Source: Clostridia bacterium
GTDB taxonomy: Bacteria; Bacillota; Clostridia; Oscillospirales; Acutalibacteraceae
Length of the DNA: 33,823 bases
Assembly (NCBI GenBank): GCA_024404125.1
Contig: JAKSQL010000001.1
Span: 1-33,823, forward strand
Reading direction: 5' to 3'
This document shows, piece by piece, positions 26,320-33,305 of the stretch. A program made the position numbers and the translations under genes. The notes below the pieces were generated by a model that made no database searches, was not told the DNA's origin, and worked only from the letters and a program-made list of their open reading frames with translations. The stretch's first letter is position 1, and the number at the start of each line of letters is the position of its first letter.

Positions 26320-27045
26320 TTACAATTCATTTACAACATCTATTATCTTCTTTAAAAGTTCAGGATTAAAATCCTCAAAATCCACAGCGTCGATTTTTTT
26401 ACCGATCATTGTATGCAACCAAGTTGCCGCCGCTGCATATCTTCCGTAATTCAAAGATAAATGAAAGCCGTCACGACAAAGGGACAAACCACCATTTTGA
26501 TAATCAAATTCGGGGACTGTTTCACGCAAATTTTGAATCGCTTTACCCACCGGTATTAATGCGGCGTGAATGGATTGGGCAGCCATCTTGGTTGTCTGTT
26601 TGATGCGGTTGTACATCTCGGCTTGGTCATGGTTATAATTGGCAAACCCGCCGCGATCGGAGTCGATCTCATACGCCCATGTTTGATGGAAATACAGTTT
26701 TGCATCAGGCTGTAATTCTCTGACCATATTTGCCAGCGACGACAGATACGGCTCGTAGCTTTCAGGGATGCCGCTTTTGTGACTGACCTGCTGAAGTGTA
26801 ACGATATCCCACGTTTCTAATTTTAACGCTTCTTCAATGCTAACACTTCGTGTTCCTACATTTCCGTTAAGTTCTAAACTATAGTATCTATTATTTTCTT
26901 CAGCATTTTTCCAATGCGTCTCTAAACTACATCCACCGATATAAAGGTTTGCTGTTTCTATATCAAACCCGCTAAGCTTGGCTAATTTATGAAGCCATTT
27001 ATGTGCATCTTGCGAAAAACTGTTGCCTATAGACAGGATTTTCAT
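26320..27045 (-). CDS. SGNH/GDSL-type hydrolase (DUF4886-like)
   Basis: A 241-residue SGNH-fold esterase or deacetylase. Block I is ILSIGNSFS with nucleophile Ser9, the block II glycine is in YIGGCS (37-38), block III is replaced by LQQVSHKSG, and block V is CRDGFHLS with the catalytic pair Asp192 and His195. The arrangement matches the DUF4886 group often found near polysaccharide genes. There is no signal peptide, so it should act inside the cell. The ATG overlaps the stop of the upstream PQ-loop gene by four bases, and both are divergent from a LysR gene. Substrate is not predictable from this. Confidence 0.85.
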   Translation of the reverse strand: MKILSIGNSFSQDAHKWLHKLAKLSGFDIETANLYIGGCSLETHWKNAEENNRYYSLELNGNVGTRSVSIEEALKLETWDIVTLQQVSHKSGIPESYEPYLSSLANMVRELQPDAKLYFHQTWAYEIDSDRGGFANYNHDQAEMYNRIKQTTKMAAQSIHAALIPVGKAIQNLRETVPEFDYQNGGLSLCRDGFHLSLNYGRYAAAATWLHTMIGKKIDAVDFEDFNPELLKKIIDVVNEL

Positions 27046-27338
27046 TTTTTATTCTCCTTGTCAAGCCGATAATTTCTAATATAAAGACACAAATCGATTC
27101 CAACCATAATTAAATTCAATACATAAAAGAAAAGCACATACCATTTTGAAGAAAAAGACATCATATATGCCTCGTTTAAAAGTTTTGAAATGATACCTGC
27201 TATATAACCAAAGAAAATCAGACACAAAAACGCCAGACTTTTTCCTTTAGTTGTTCTTGCTTTATAAGATTTAATAACATTGAGCGGCCAAGAAGCTCCA
27301 AAGCTTACGATCATAACAACTTCCAAAAATTCAGCCAT
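27042..27338 (-). CDS. Small PQ-loop/SemiSWEET-like membrane protein
   Basis: A 98-residue protein with three hydrophobic helices (about 4-20, 35-52 and 66-88). The turn after helix one, SWPLNVIKSYKARTTKGKSL, matches the PQ-loop pattern with PL instead of PQ at 18-19 and the usual K-T-K-G-x-S-L stretch. SemiSWEETs are dimeric sugar transporters; distant three-helix relatives have unknown cargo. ATG 27338 lies seven bases from AAGGAG. Translational coupling to the SGNH hydrolase suggests they act on the same small molecule. Confidence 0.7.
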   Translation of the reverse strand: MAEFLEVVMIVSFGASWPLNVIKSYKARTTKGKSLAFLCLIFFGYIAGIISKLLNEAYMMSFSSKWYVLFFYVLNLIMVGIDLCLYIRNYRLDKENKK

Positions 27339-27361
27339 AATCAATCTCCTTTTGTATTTTA

Positions 27362-27390
27362 ATATTACAACCGATTTACCATATTGTAAA
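27362..27390 (-). promoter_or_regulatory. Promoter of the PQ-loop/SGNH operon
   Basis: Minus-strand TTTACA (27385-27390), 17 bases, TAATAT (27362-27367). The -35 overlaps the right arm of the 27373-27392 palindrome. Confidence 0.45.
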
Positions 27391-27392
27391 TC
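27373..27392. promoter_or_regulatory. Palindromic operator, likely LysR-type site
   Basis: GATTTAC, six bases, GTAAATC is a perfect 7-bp inverted repeat in the divergent promoter region and contains the T-N11-A pattern of LysR-type sites. A second perfect 9-bp inverted pair, ATATTACAA (27362-27370) and TTGTAATAT (27435-27443), overlaps the -10 boxes of both divergent promoters. Confidence 0.55.
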
Positions 27393-27417
27393 ATCAAATT
27401 AGTTATAATACCATAAC

Positions 27418-27446
27418 TTGAAAGTTAATATATTTTGTAATATAAT
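27418..27446 (+). promoter_or_regulatory. Promoter of the LysR gene
   Basis: TTGAAA (27418-27423), 17 bases, perfect TATAAT (27441-27446), 25 bases before the ATG. Confidence 0.65.
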
Positions 27447-27471
27447 GATTATAGAAAAGGAAGTGTTTATC

Positions 27472-28308
27472 ATGGAAATATTACAGTTAAAATATTTTTG
27501 CGACGCCGCACAAACACAAAATTTTTCGAAAACAGCAAAAAAATTTTTAGTTCCGCCATCAAATATTTCACAAACGATTAAACGCCTTGAAAAAGAGGTT
27601 GAAACGCCCCTATTTGAAAGATACGCTAATAAAATAAAACTTAATGACGCAGGATTACTTTTCTATAAAAACGCAAAGACAGCCTTGGATATACTTGAAA
27701 ATGCAGAAAAGACCTTGAGAAAATTACAAGAAACCAATACGATTAACATAAATATATGTATTTGCCGTCGAATCGTGATGGAAGTAATTGAAGCTTTCAG
27801 AAAAACCCACCCTGAAGTTTCTTTTATAACCACACATAATAATGATCAAATTTCTGACGAATTTGACATTATAGTGACCGATAAAGAATTGGATTTACCA
27901 TATTCAAAAATAAAAGCAGCCGAAGAGAACTTTTTATTGGCTTATAACAAAAATAAATTTGTTTTTAATAACGACATAATCCCTCTCGAACTTGAAAATG
28001 CTCCGTTTATTACAATGAACAAAGGGAGCAGTCTATATGCAAACTCCTTGAAAATATGCAACCGTTTAGGTTTTAATCCGCACATTGTCTTACAAAGCGA
28101 AGATCCGTTTTATATAAGAAAATGCGTTGAATTGGGGCTTGGAATAGCAATTGTTCCGGAACTTTCATGGCATAGGCAATTTTCAGAAGAGATAACACTA
28201 AAAAACATTGGAGAAATCAAACGAAAAATTTATATATACAAAAAATACGCCGCAAACAAATATATTGATGATTTTTCCACTATGCTGATAGAACATTTTT
28301 CTTTATAG
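27472..28308 (+). CDS. LysR-family transcriptional regulator
   Basis: A 278-residue LysR-type regulator. The N-terminal winged helix-turn-helix (MEILQLKYFCDAAQTQNFSK, then KFLVPPSNISQTIKRLEKEV and LFERYANKIKLNDAG) is typical. The effector domain is a little short but carries the usual late segment CVELGLGIAIVPELSW. ATG 27472 follows AAAAGGAAG and starts the family N-terminus; an in-frame extension would run over the promoter. It is divergent from the PQ-loop/SGNH pair, the usual geometry for a LysR gene that controls its neighbours and itself. The gene looks more A+T-rich than the flanking core genes, which hints at acquisition. Confidence 0.9.
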   Translation: MEILQLKYFCDAAQTQNFSKTAKKFLVPPSNISQTIKRLEKEVETPLFERYANKIKLNDAGLLFYKNAKTALDILENAEKTLRKLQETNTININICICRRIVMEVIEAFRKTHPEVSFITTHNNDQISDEFDIIVTDKELDLPYSKIKAAEENFLLAYNKNKFVFNNDIIPLELENAPFITMNKGSSLYANSLKICNRLGFNPHIVLQSEDPFYIRKCVELGLGIAIVPELSWHRQFSEEITLKNIGEIKRKIYIYKKYAANKYIDDFSTMLIEHFSL

Positions 28309-28434
28309 ATATCTCATCGAAATATAATATGTTTGTAAGATTACATATTTTGTCCCCTTTGTAGCGCAAACATAGCATAAAAGCGGCGGAGAGGCAATAA
28401 TTATTCATTATTCATCAGCAAAGCGACTTCATTC

Positions 28435-28474
28435 AAAAAAGTCTCTTTTGTCGGTAGACAAAAGAGACTTTTTT
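28435..28474. terminator. Terminator of tRNA-Ser, bidirectional
   Basis: GTCTCTTTTGTC (28441-28452) pairs perfectly with 28457-28468 around GGTA; flanking AAAAAA and TTTTTT extend the stem and give a T run on both strands. It lies directly behind the tRNA on the minus strand, and could also end lysR transcription on the plus strand. Confidence 0.85.
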
Positions 28475-28476
28475 GT

Positions 28477-28565
28477 TGGCGGAGACGGAGGGATTCGAAC
28501 CCTCGTCTCTTAAAGGGCATCATGATTTCGAGTCATGTCCGTTATGACCACTTCGATACGTCTCC
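28477..28565 (-). tRNA. tRNA-Ser (anticodon CGA)
   Basis: An 89-base type II tRNA including an encoded CCA. The acceptor arm GGAGACG pairs with CGTCTCC, the anticodon loop CTCGAAA (anticodon CGA at 28528-28530, reading UCG) sits on a CATGA/TCATG stem, a long variable arm follows, and the T arm is GAGGG-TTCGAAT-CCCTC. The discriminator is G, as expected for serine. The first 19 bases of the gene region are repeated about 200 bases upstream. Confidence 0.95.
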
Positions 28566-28628
28566 ATATATTGTTAAACTTTAAAAAAGTATTAACCGAA
28601 TATTAAATTGTTACTTTCATAACGGAAG

Positions 28629-28768
28629 GTCCGTTATGTCCCATTGCGGTGCCCGAAATTTTCTTTCGGCTTGGAGCGCCTGAAAATTTCGACCGCGGCT
28701 GCTCCTTATTCCTCGCTGTATCCGCCGCAGGCGGCGCTCGGAAACGTCCCCACTTCGATACGTCTCCA
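28629..28768 (-). pseudogene. Broken 5' fragment of a tRNA-Ser, interrupted by about 110 bp
   Basis: On the minus strand the first 18 bases of the neighbouring tRNA-Ser recur at 28750-28767 (19 bp identical including the flanking A). The following D-loop sequence CATAACGGAC recurs at 28629-28638, but 111 bases (28639-28749) lie between where the intact gene has one. The anticodon and T arms are absent. The inserted DNA is GC-rich and structured: a perfect 10-bp inverted repeat (28654-28663 with 28682-28691) and CCGCC-GCA-GGCGG at 28722-28734. GTCCC occurs at both ends of it. Confidence 0.6.
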
Positions 28769-28789
28769 AATATGTTTAGTTACTAAGAT

Positions 28790-28818
28790 ATTATATAAAA
28801 TACCCGATAGGTTGTCAA
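28790..28818 (-). promoter_or_regulatory. Consensus promoter upstream of the tRNA-Ser region
   Basis: Minus-strand TTGACA (28813-28818), 17 bases, TATAAT (28790-28795): a perfect sigma-A consensus. It starts transcription about 15 bases before the broken tRNA copy and reads on toward the intact tRNA-Ser. Confidence 0.8.
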
Positions 28819-28839
28819 GTAAAATCAACCCATCGGGTA
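28801..28839 (-). terminator. Terminator of the prfA-coaE-M18 operon, overlapping the tRNA promoter
   Basis: A 14-bp stem with one mismatch (28801-28814 with 28826-28839) and an 11-base loop lies right behind the M18 gene. On the minus strand it is followed by TTTTATATAAT, so its weak T tract overlaps the -10 region of the next promoter. Confidence 0.55.
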
Positions 28840-28856
28840 AATTTATTTTTAAAAAA

Positions 28857-30251
28857 TCATTTCATAAATTCATACATTGCGCGGTAGCACATATATACGT
28901 CAAGTTTTGATGTGGTTTCAAACGGCGCGTGCATAGAAAGTACCGGTACTCCGAGGTCTACTACGTCAACGCCTAAATTAGCAATATACATCGCTACTGT
29001 TCCGCCGCCGCCTGCATCTACCTTACCGAGTTCGCCGGTCTGCCAAATTATATTTGCATTATCAAGCATAGCGCGTACTTTTGCTACGTATTCTGCCGAT
29101 GCATCCGAAGTGCCGCCTTTACCGCGTGCACCGGTATATTTTGTGAGAACTACACCGTAGTTAACAAGTGAAGCGTTCATCGGCTCTGATACGTCTTTAA
29201 AGGTCGGATCCATAGCGGCATTAACATCGGCCGATAAACAACAAGAATTTCTGAGAGCTACCGTAACGTCACCGCCTAAAGCATAGCACAAATCACATAC
29301 ACAGTGATATAAGAAATCCGAATTAAGACCGGTATTACCGTCAGACCCGATTTCCTCTTTGTCGGCTAAAATGGCAATTGCCGTTTTTTCGGGTGCCTTA
29401 ACGTCTAAAATCGCGGTGAGGGCAGGGTAGGCACAAACTCTGTCATCCTGACCGTAACCGCCGATAAGTGAGCGGTCAAATCCCAAATCGCACGGTTTCA
29501 TAGCCGGTACCATTTCGAGTTCTGCGGATAAAAAGTCCTCTTCGGTTATGCCGTATTTTTCGTTAAGAAGTTTTAAAATGTTGAGTTTTACAAGGTCACT
29601 GCCTTCGTCCGCCTTAAAGGGCATACTGCCTATAAGAACGTTTAATTCCTCGCCCTTTATTACTTCCGCCATAGTGCGCTTTGACTGCTCTTTGTCAAGA
29701 TGGGGCAACAGGTCGTTTATAACAAACTGCGGCTCACCGTCTTTTTCGCCCAGACTGACTTCAACCGTACTGCCGTCTTTCTTGCAGAAAACGCCGTGAA
29801 GCGAAAGCGGAACGGCAGTCCATTGATACTTCTTTATTCCGCCGTAATAGTGTGTTTTAAAGAGTGCCAAATCGGTATCTTCGTAAAGCGGATTCGGTTT
29901 AAGGTCAAGGCGCGGTGAGTCGATATGCGCCGCGGTGATGTTTGTACCGCATTCCATACCGTTTTTGCCGATTACCGCGAATGCGACGGTTTTACCGCGG
30001 TTTGAAAAATAAACCCTGTCGCCCGCCTTGTATTTTGCGTTGCGGTCAAAGGGCTTAAAACCGCTTTTTTCTGCCATTGAAATTGAAAGTTTTGCGGCTT
30101 CGCGCTCTGTTTTTGCGGTGGATATAAAGTCCTTATATCCCTCACAATAGCCGTTTGCAGTTTCAATTTCTTTTTCGCTTACCTTTAAAAGACCGTTTTT
30201 CTTATTGTAGAAAAGTTCCTCTTTTAGTTCTTTTACTGCATCCTGTGACAT
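28857..30251 (-). CDS. M18 family aminopeptidase
   Basis: A 464-residue zinc aminopeptidase of family M18 (ApeB/aspartyl aminopeptidase group) that removes N-terminal residues from peptides in the cytoplasm. Motifs include AAHIDSPRLDLKPNPL with a metal-binding His/Asp, LADKEEIGSDG with the catalytic Glu pair, KGGTSDASAEYVA and MHAPFETTSKLDVY near the C-terminus with the last His ligand. The start is ATG 30251 (MSQDAVKEL), eight bases from GGAGG; six upstream codons in frame lie inside the ribosome site region. It follows coaE closely and ends the operon. Confidence 0.94.
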   Translation of the reverse strand: MSQDAVKELKEELFYNKKNGLLKVSEKEIETANGYCEGYKDFISTAKTEREAAKLSISMAEKSGFKPFDRNAKYKAGDRVYFSNRGKTVAFAVIGKNGMECGTNITAAHIDSPRLDLKPNPLYEDTDLALFKTHYYGGIKKYQWTAVPLSLHGVFCKKDGSTVEVSLGEKDGEPQFVINDLLPHLDKEQSKRTMAEVIKGEELNVLIGSMPFKADEGSDLVKLNILKLLNEKYGITEEDFLSAELEMVPAMKPCDLGFDRSLIGGYGQDDRVCAYPALTAILDVKAPEKTAIAILADKEEIGSDGNTGLNSDFLYHCVCDLCYALGGDVTVALRNSCCLSADVNAAMDPTFKDVSEPMNASLVNYGVVLTKYTGARGKGGTSDASAEYVAKVRAMLDNANIIWQTGELGKVDAGGGGTVAMYIANLGVDVVDLGVPVLSMHAPFETTSKLDVYMCYRAMYEFMK

Positions 30252-30252
30252 A

Positions 30253-30840
30253 TTATATACCTCCGTCAATATTGTTTATTATATTTATTAACTGCGACTT
30301 GAACAGTTCAAAATCGCCGTTATTTAAGATAAAAAAGTCGGTGCGCGATTTGTAGAATGTTTCCGTTTTACCGGCTCTTATGCGAAGAAGCGCATCGTGC
30401 TTTTCGATGTTGTCCCTTGCGGTAATTCTTTTAAGCCGTATATCTTCGTTTGCAAAAATACATACCGTTTTATCGCATATTTTATCAAGACCGCTTTCAA
30501 AAAGCGTAGGTGCATCTAAAAGCACCTTATCTTTGTCTCTTATTATTTCGGTTATCTTTTCGCAAATCGCGGGAAGTACCGTACGGTTTAAAAGTTCGGT
30601 ATTTTCTTTGGAAGAAAAGGCAATACGGGCAAGTTTTTTGCGGTCAAGAGTATTATCGTTACATAAAATATCTTGCCCGAAAACTTCGCATAATTTTTTA
30701 ATTACACAAGAATTTTTTTGAGTGACCTCTTTTGCCACTTTATCGCAGTCAACCGTAAAAAAGCCGCACTCTTTAAAAATGAGTGATGCTTCGCTTTTGC
30801 CTGCACCCGTAGGGCCCGTAAGACCGATAATAAAACTCAT
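30253..30840 (-). CDS. coaE: Dephospho-CoA kinase
   Basis: A 195-residue CoaE, catalysing the last step of coenzyme A synthesis, phosphorylation of the 3'-hydroxyl of dephospho-CoA. It starts MSFIIGLTGPTGAGKSEAS with the P-loop, continues with FTVDCDKVAKEV and shows VLLDAPTLFESGLDKICDKTVCIFA and the Arg-rich lid (RLKRITARD). Its ATG overlaps the stop of the upstream threonylcarbamoyl-AMP synthase gene by four bases. Confidence 0.95.
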   Translation of the reverse strand: MSFIIGLTGPTGAGKSEASLIFKECGFFTVDCDKVAKEVTQKNSCVIKKLCEVFGQDILCNDNTLDRKKLARIAFSSKENTELLNRTVLPAICEKITEIIRDKDKVLLDAPTLFESGLDKICDKTVCIFANEDIRLKRITARDNIEKHDALLRIRAGKTETFYKSRTDFFILNNGDFELFKSQLINIINNIDGGI

Positions 30841-31856
30841 AATTCTATCACCTTAAATGCCGCCGCCCTGATAAGACGGTTATACACCGCAAGACCTACA
30901 CCGCTTTTTGAGGGCGCATGTATGAATATCTTATCACAACCGAAAGTATCACAGTTACGAAGCACCGCAAAAACGTTTTTTGCAAGGGTAGTTTCGTCAC
31001 TTGCTTTTCCGTATACGGTATTTTTAACCTTTATTAAGTCTTTTTCTTCCTCAAAACATACGGCAACACAGTTGCTTTGTTTGTTTACATAATCCGCAAA
31101 TTTATTACTTTCACCTGAAATGAGGTAAGTTTCGGTATTCGGTGCATAGTGCTTGTATTTCATACCGGGGGAGGCGACCTTGTGATTGCCGTCAAGTTTA
31201 CATAAAACCGCTTTATCAACCTCGATATCGGGTATGATTTCTTTTAAACTTTCAAGTGTTATTCCTCCGGGGCGTAACAGTTTAGGTTTTCCTACAAGGG
31301 TGATAACGGTGGATTCAACACCTACCTTGCAGTCGTTACCTAAAACTATACCGTCTATTTTACCGAAAAGGTCATCTACTACGTGCTTTGCGGTAGTGGG
31401 GCTCGGTTTTCCCGAAAGGTTTGCGGAGGGTGCCGCGAGCGGAATGCCGCACGCCGCTATAATATCGTGCGCTATATTATCGCTTGGCATTCTTACTGCT
31501 ACGGTATCAAGCCCGGCGCTTACGCTTTTTGCGATTTTATCAGTCTTTTTAAGTATCATTGTAAAAGGACCGGGCCAAAACTTTTCGGCGCATTTATAGG
31601 CAATATCCGGTATATCGGTTGCTACGGTTTTAAGCATTTCCATATCGCTTATGTGAACGATAAGCGGATTATCCTGCGGTCTGCCCTTGGCTAAAAATAC
31701 ATTTTTAATTGCATTATCGTCAAACGCGGAAGCGGCAAGACCGTAAACCGTTTCGGTAGGGATTGCCACCGTCTTGCCCTGCTTTAACAAGTTTGCGGCG
31801 ATAAGAATATTCTCTTTACGGTTACCTGATATAACGTCAAGTTTAAGTGTTTCCAT
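30837..31856 (-). CDS. L-threonylcarbamoyladenylate synthase (Sua5/YwlC)
   Basis: A 339-residue Sua5-type enzyme making threonylcarbamoyl-AMP from threonine, bicarbonate and ATP for t6A modification of tRNAs reading ANN codons. The YrdC domain has KQGKTVAIPTETVYGLAASAF, KGRPQDNPLIVHI, WPGPFTMIL, VAVRMPSD and PLAAPSANLSGKPSPTTA. The signature SPGMKYKHYAPNT opens the C-terminal Sua5 domain, distinguishing it from the shorter TsaC. It begins ten bases after prfA, in an operon with other translation genes. Confidence 0.95.
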   Translation of the reverse strand: METLKLDVISGNRKENILIAANLLKQGKTVAIPTETVYGLAASAFDDNAIKNVFLAKGRPQDNPLIVHISDMEMLKTVATDIPDIAYKCAEKFWPGPFTMILKKTDKIAKSVSAGLDTVAVRMPSDNIAHDIIAACGIPLAAPSANLSGKPSPTTAKHVVDDLFGKIDGIVLGNDCKVGVESTVITLVGKPKLLRPGGITLESLKEIIPDIEVDKAVLCKLDGNHKVASPGMKYKHYAPNTETYLISGESNKFADYVNKQSNCVAVCFEEEKDLIKVKNTVYGKASDETTLAKNVFAVLRNCDTFGCDKIFIHAPSKSGVGLAVYNRLIRAAAFKVIEL

Positions 31857-31865
31857 TAAAGCCCA

Positions 31866-32945
31866 CTAACCTTCGTTTTCCTGATTTTCGAGTGCTTTGG
31901 TGCGGTAATAGGTTATAAGCGCGTCTACAATTTCGTCTATATTACCGTTCATAATATCTTCAAGTTTATAAAGTGTAAGACCTATTCTGTGGTCGGTAAC
32001 TCTGCCTTGCGGGAAGTTATAGGTGCGAATTCTCTCGCTTCGGTCACCCGTACCGACCTGCGTTTTACGGTCAGATGCTATTGCGGCATCGTGTTCGGTT
32101 TTTGCAACGTCATAAAGCCGAGCCCTTAAAACTTTAAGTGCTTTTTCTTTGTTCTTTAACTGACTTCTCTCATCTTGGCACTCTACCACCGTACCTGACG
32201 GGATATGTGTTACTCTTATTGCGGAGGAGGTTTTATTGATATGCTGACCGCCTGCACCCGATGAGCGAAACGTATCTATTTTAAGGTCTGCGGGGTTAAT
32301 ATCTACCTCAACTTCGTCTGCTTCGGGGAGCACTGCTACCGTTACGGTAGAGGTATGAATACGTCCCTGCGTTTCGGTATCGGGTACACGCTGTACGCGG
32401 TGAACACCGCTTTCGTACTTAAACTTTGAGTATGCGCCGATACCTTCTATCATAAAACTTATTTCTTTGTATCCGCCGAGTTCGGTTTCGTTAAGGTTTG
32501 TAATCTCGGTTGAAAAGTGCTTGCTTTCGGCATACATAGAATACATACGGTAAAGTTCCGCAGCAAAAAGCGCCGCTTCTTCACCGCCCGCACCGCCGCG
32601 GATTTCAACTATAACGTTTTTTGAATCGTTGGGGTCTTTCGGTAAAAGCAGTATTTTAAGTTCGTCCGCAAAAACGGATTTATTCAGCTTTGCAGTTTCG
32701 TATTCTTCCTCAACAAGTTCTTTGAAATCTTTATCAAGATTACCGCCGTCAAGCAGCCCTTTTGCTTCCTGCTCACTTTCTACGGCAGTTTTGTATTCAC
32801 GGTATTTTTCAACTATCGGGGTAAGTTCGCCGTGTTCTTTCATAAGTTTTGTAAAGGTCGCAGTATCAGCCGCCGTTTCGGGACGTGAAAGTTCAACGCT
32901 TATCTGCTCGTATCGGTTTTCAACTGCGGCGAGTTTATCAAACAT
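31866..32945 (-). CDS. prfA: Peptide chain release factor 1
   Basis: A 359-residue class I release factor for UAA and UAG. The tripeptide region is HRVQRVPDTETQGRIHTS, with a PxT motif (PDT) that marks RF1 rather than RF2 (SPF). The peptidyl-transferase motif is SSGAGGQHINKTSSAIR, followed by ECQDERSQLKNKEKAL. Length is typical. The start overlaps the end of the DUF951 gene by eight bases. Confidence 0.97.
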   Translation of the reverse strand: MFDKLAAVENRYEQISVELSRPETAADTATFTKLMKEHGELTPIVEKYREYKTAVESEQEAKGLLDGGNLDKDFKELVEEEYETAKLNKSVFADELKILLLPKDPNDSKNVIVEIRGGAGGEEAALFAAELYRMYSMYAESKHFSTEITNLNETELGGYKEISFMIEGIGAYSKFKYESGVHRVQRVPDTETQGRIHTSTVTVAVLPEADEVEVDINPADLKIDTFRSSGAGGQHINKTSSAIRVTHIPSGTVVECQDERSQLKNKEKALKVLRARLYDVAKTEHDAAIASDRKTQVGTGDRSERIRTYNFPQGRVTDHRIGLTLYKLEDIMNGNIDEIVDALITYYRTKALENQENEG

Positions 32946-33135
32946 CAGGTTTTTCTTCCTCTCGGTGAATTGATTTTATGCCTTTTTCGGCTTTTGCTCT
33001 CGGTATCATAACTATATGACCGCACTTATCACATTTAAGTTTAAAGTCCATACCTACGCGCACTACCTCAAAAATATCGCAACCGCAAGGGTGACTTTTT
33101 TTCATTTTAAGTTTATCGCCGAGTTTAATGTCCAA
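32938..33135 (-). CDS. DUF951 domain-containing protein
   Basis: A small 65-residue protein of the DUF951 family: MDIKLGDKLKMKKSHPCGCD, then KLKCDKCGHIVMIPRAKAEK. Cysteines in CGC and CDKC suggest a metal-binding fold, and the family commonly lies in Firmicutes beside genes for translation or chromosome segregation; its function is unknown. I place the start at TTG 33135, eight bases from GGAGG; the further upstream open frame includes that site. It leads the minus-strand operon ending with the M18 peptidase. Confidence 0.87.
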   Translation of the reverse strand: MDIKLGDKLKMKKSHPCGCDIFEVVRVGMDFKLKCDKCGHIVMIPRAKAEKGIKSIHREEEKPDV

Positions 33136-33165
33136 AAAAGCCGCCTCCCTGCAATATAATAATAT

Positions 33166-33194
33166 ATTATAAATCAAAAATGTCGTAAAGGCAA
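33166..33194 (-). promoter_or_regulatory. Promoter of the DUF951-prfA operon
   Basis: Minus-strand TTGCCT (33189-33194), 17 bases, TATAAT (33166-33171), about 30 bases before the TTG start. Confidence 0.6.
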
Positions 33195-33305
33195 TGATTT
33201 CTTGAAATATCGGAAAAAGTGAAATAAAAAATTAAAAATAACACTTTATTTTTTCTTATAAGTTTGTTAAAATAGAAATATATTGTTTTGGGGACGTGAA
33301 TTGTT

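Noticed and set aside
26081..26449. A 122-codon plus-strand open frame
   Set aside because: It overlaps the acetyltransferase-like remnant and the 3' end of the SGNH gene on the other strand; its translation resembles no protein and no ribosome site is seen.
28477..28768. Attachment site of an integrated element at tRNA-Ser
   Set aside because: The direct repeats match the 5' end of the tRNA, not the 3' end used by most integrases, they flank only 200 bases, and no integrase gene is present. A partial tRNA duplication explains them better.
28644..28910. An 88-codon plus-strand open frame across the GC-rich insertion
   Set aside because: It runs over inverted repeats, the tRNA fragment and the M18 terminator; the translation is low-complexity and there is no start context.
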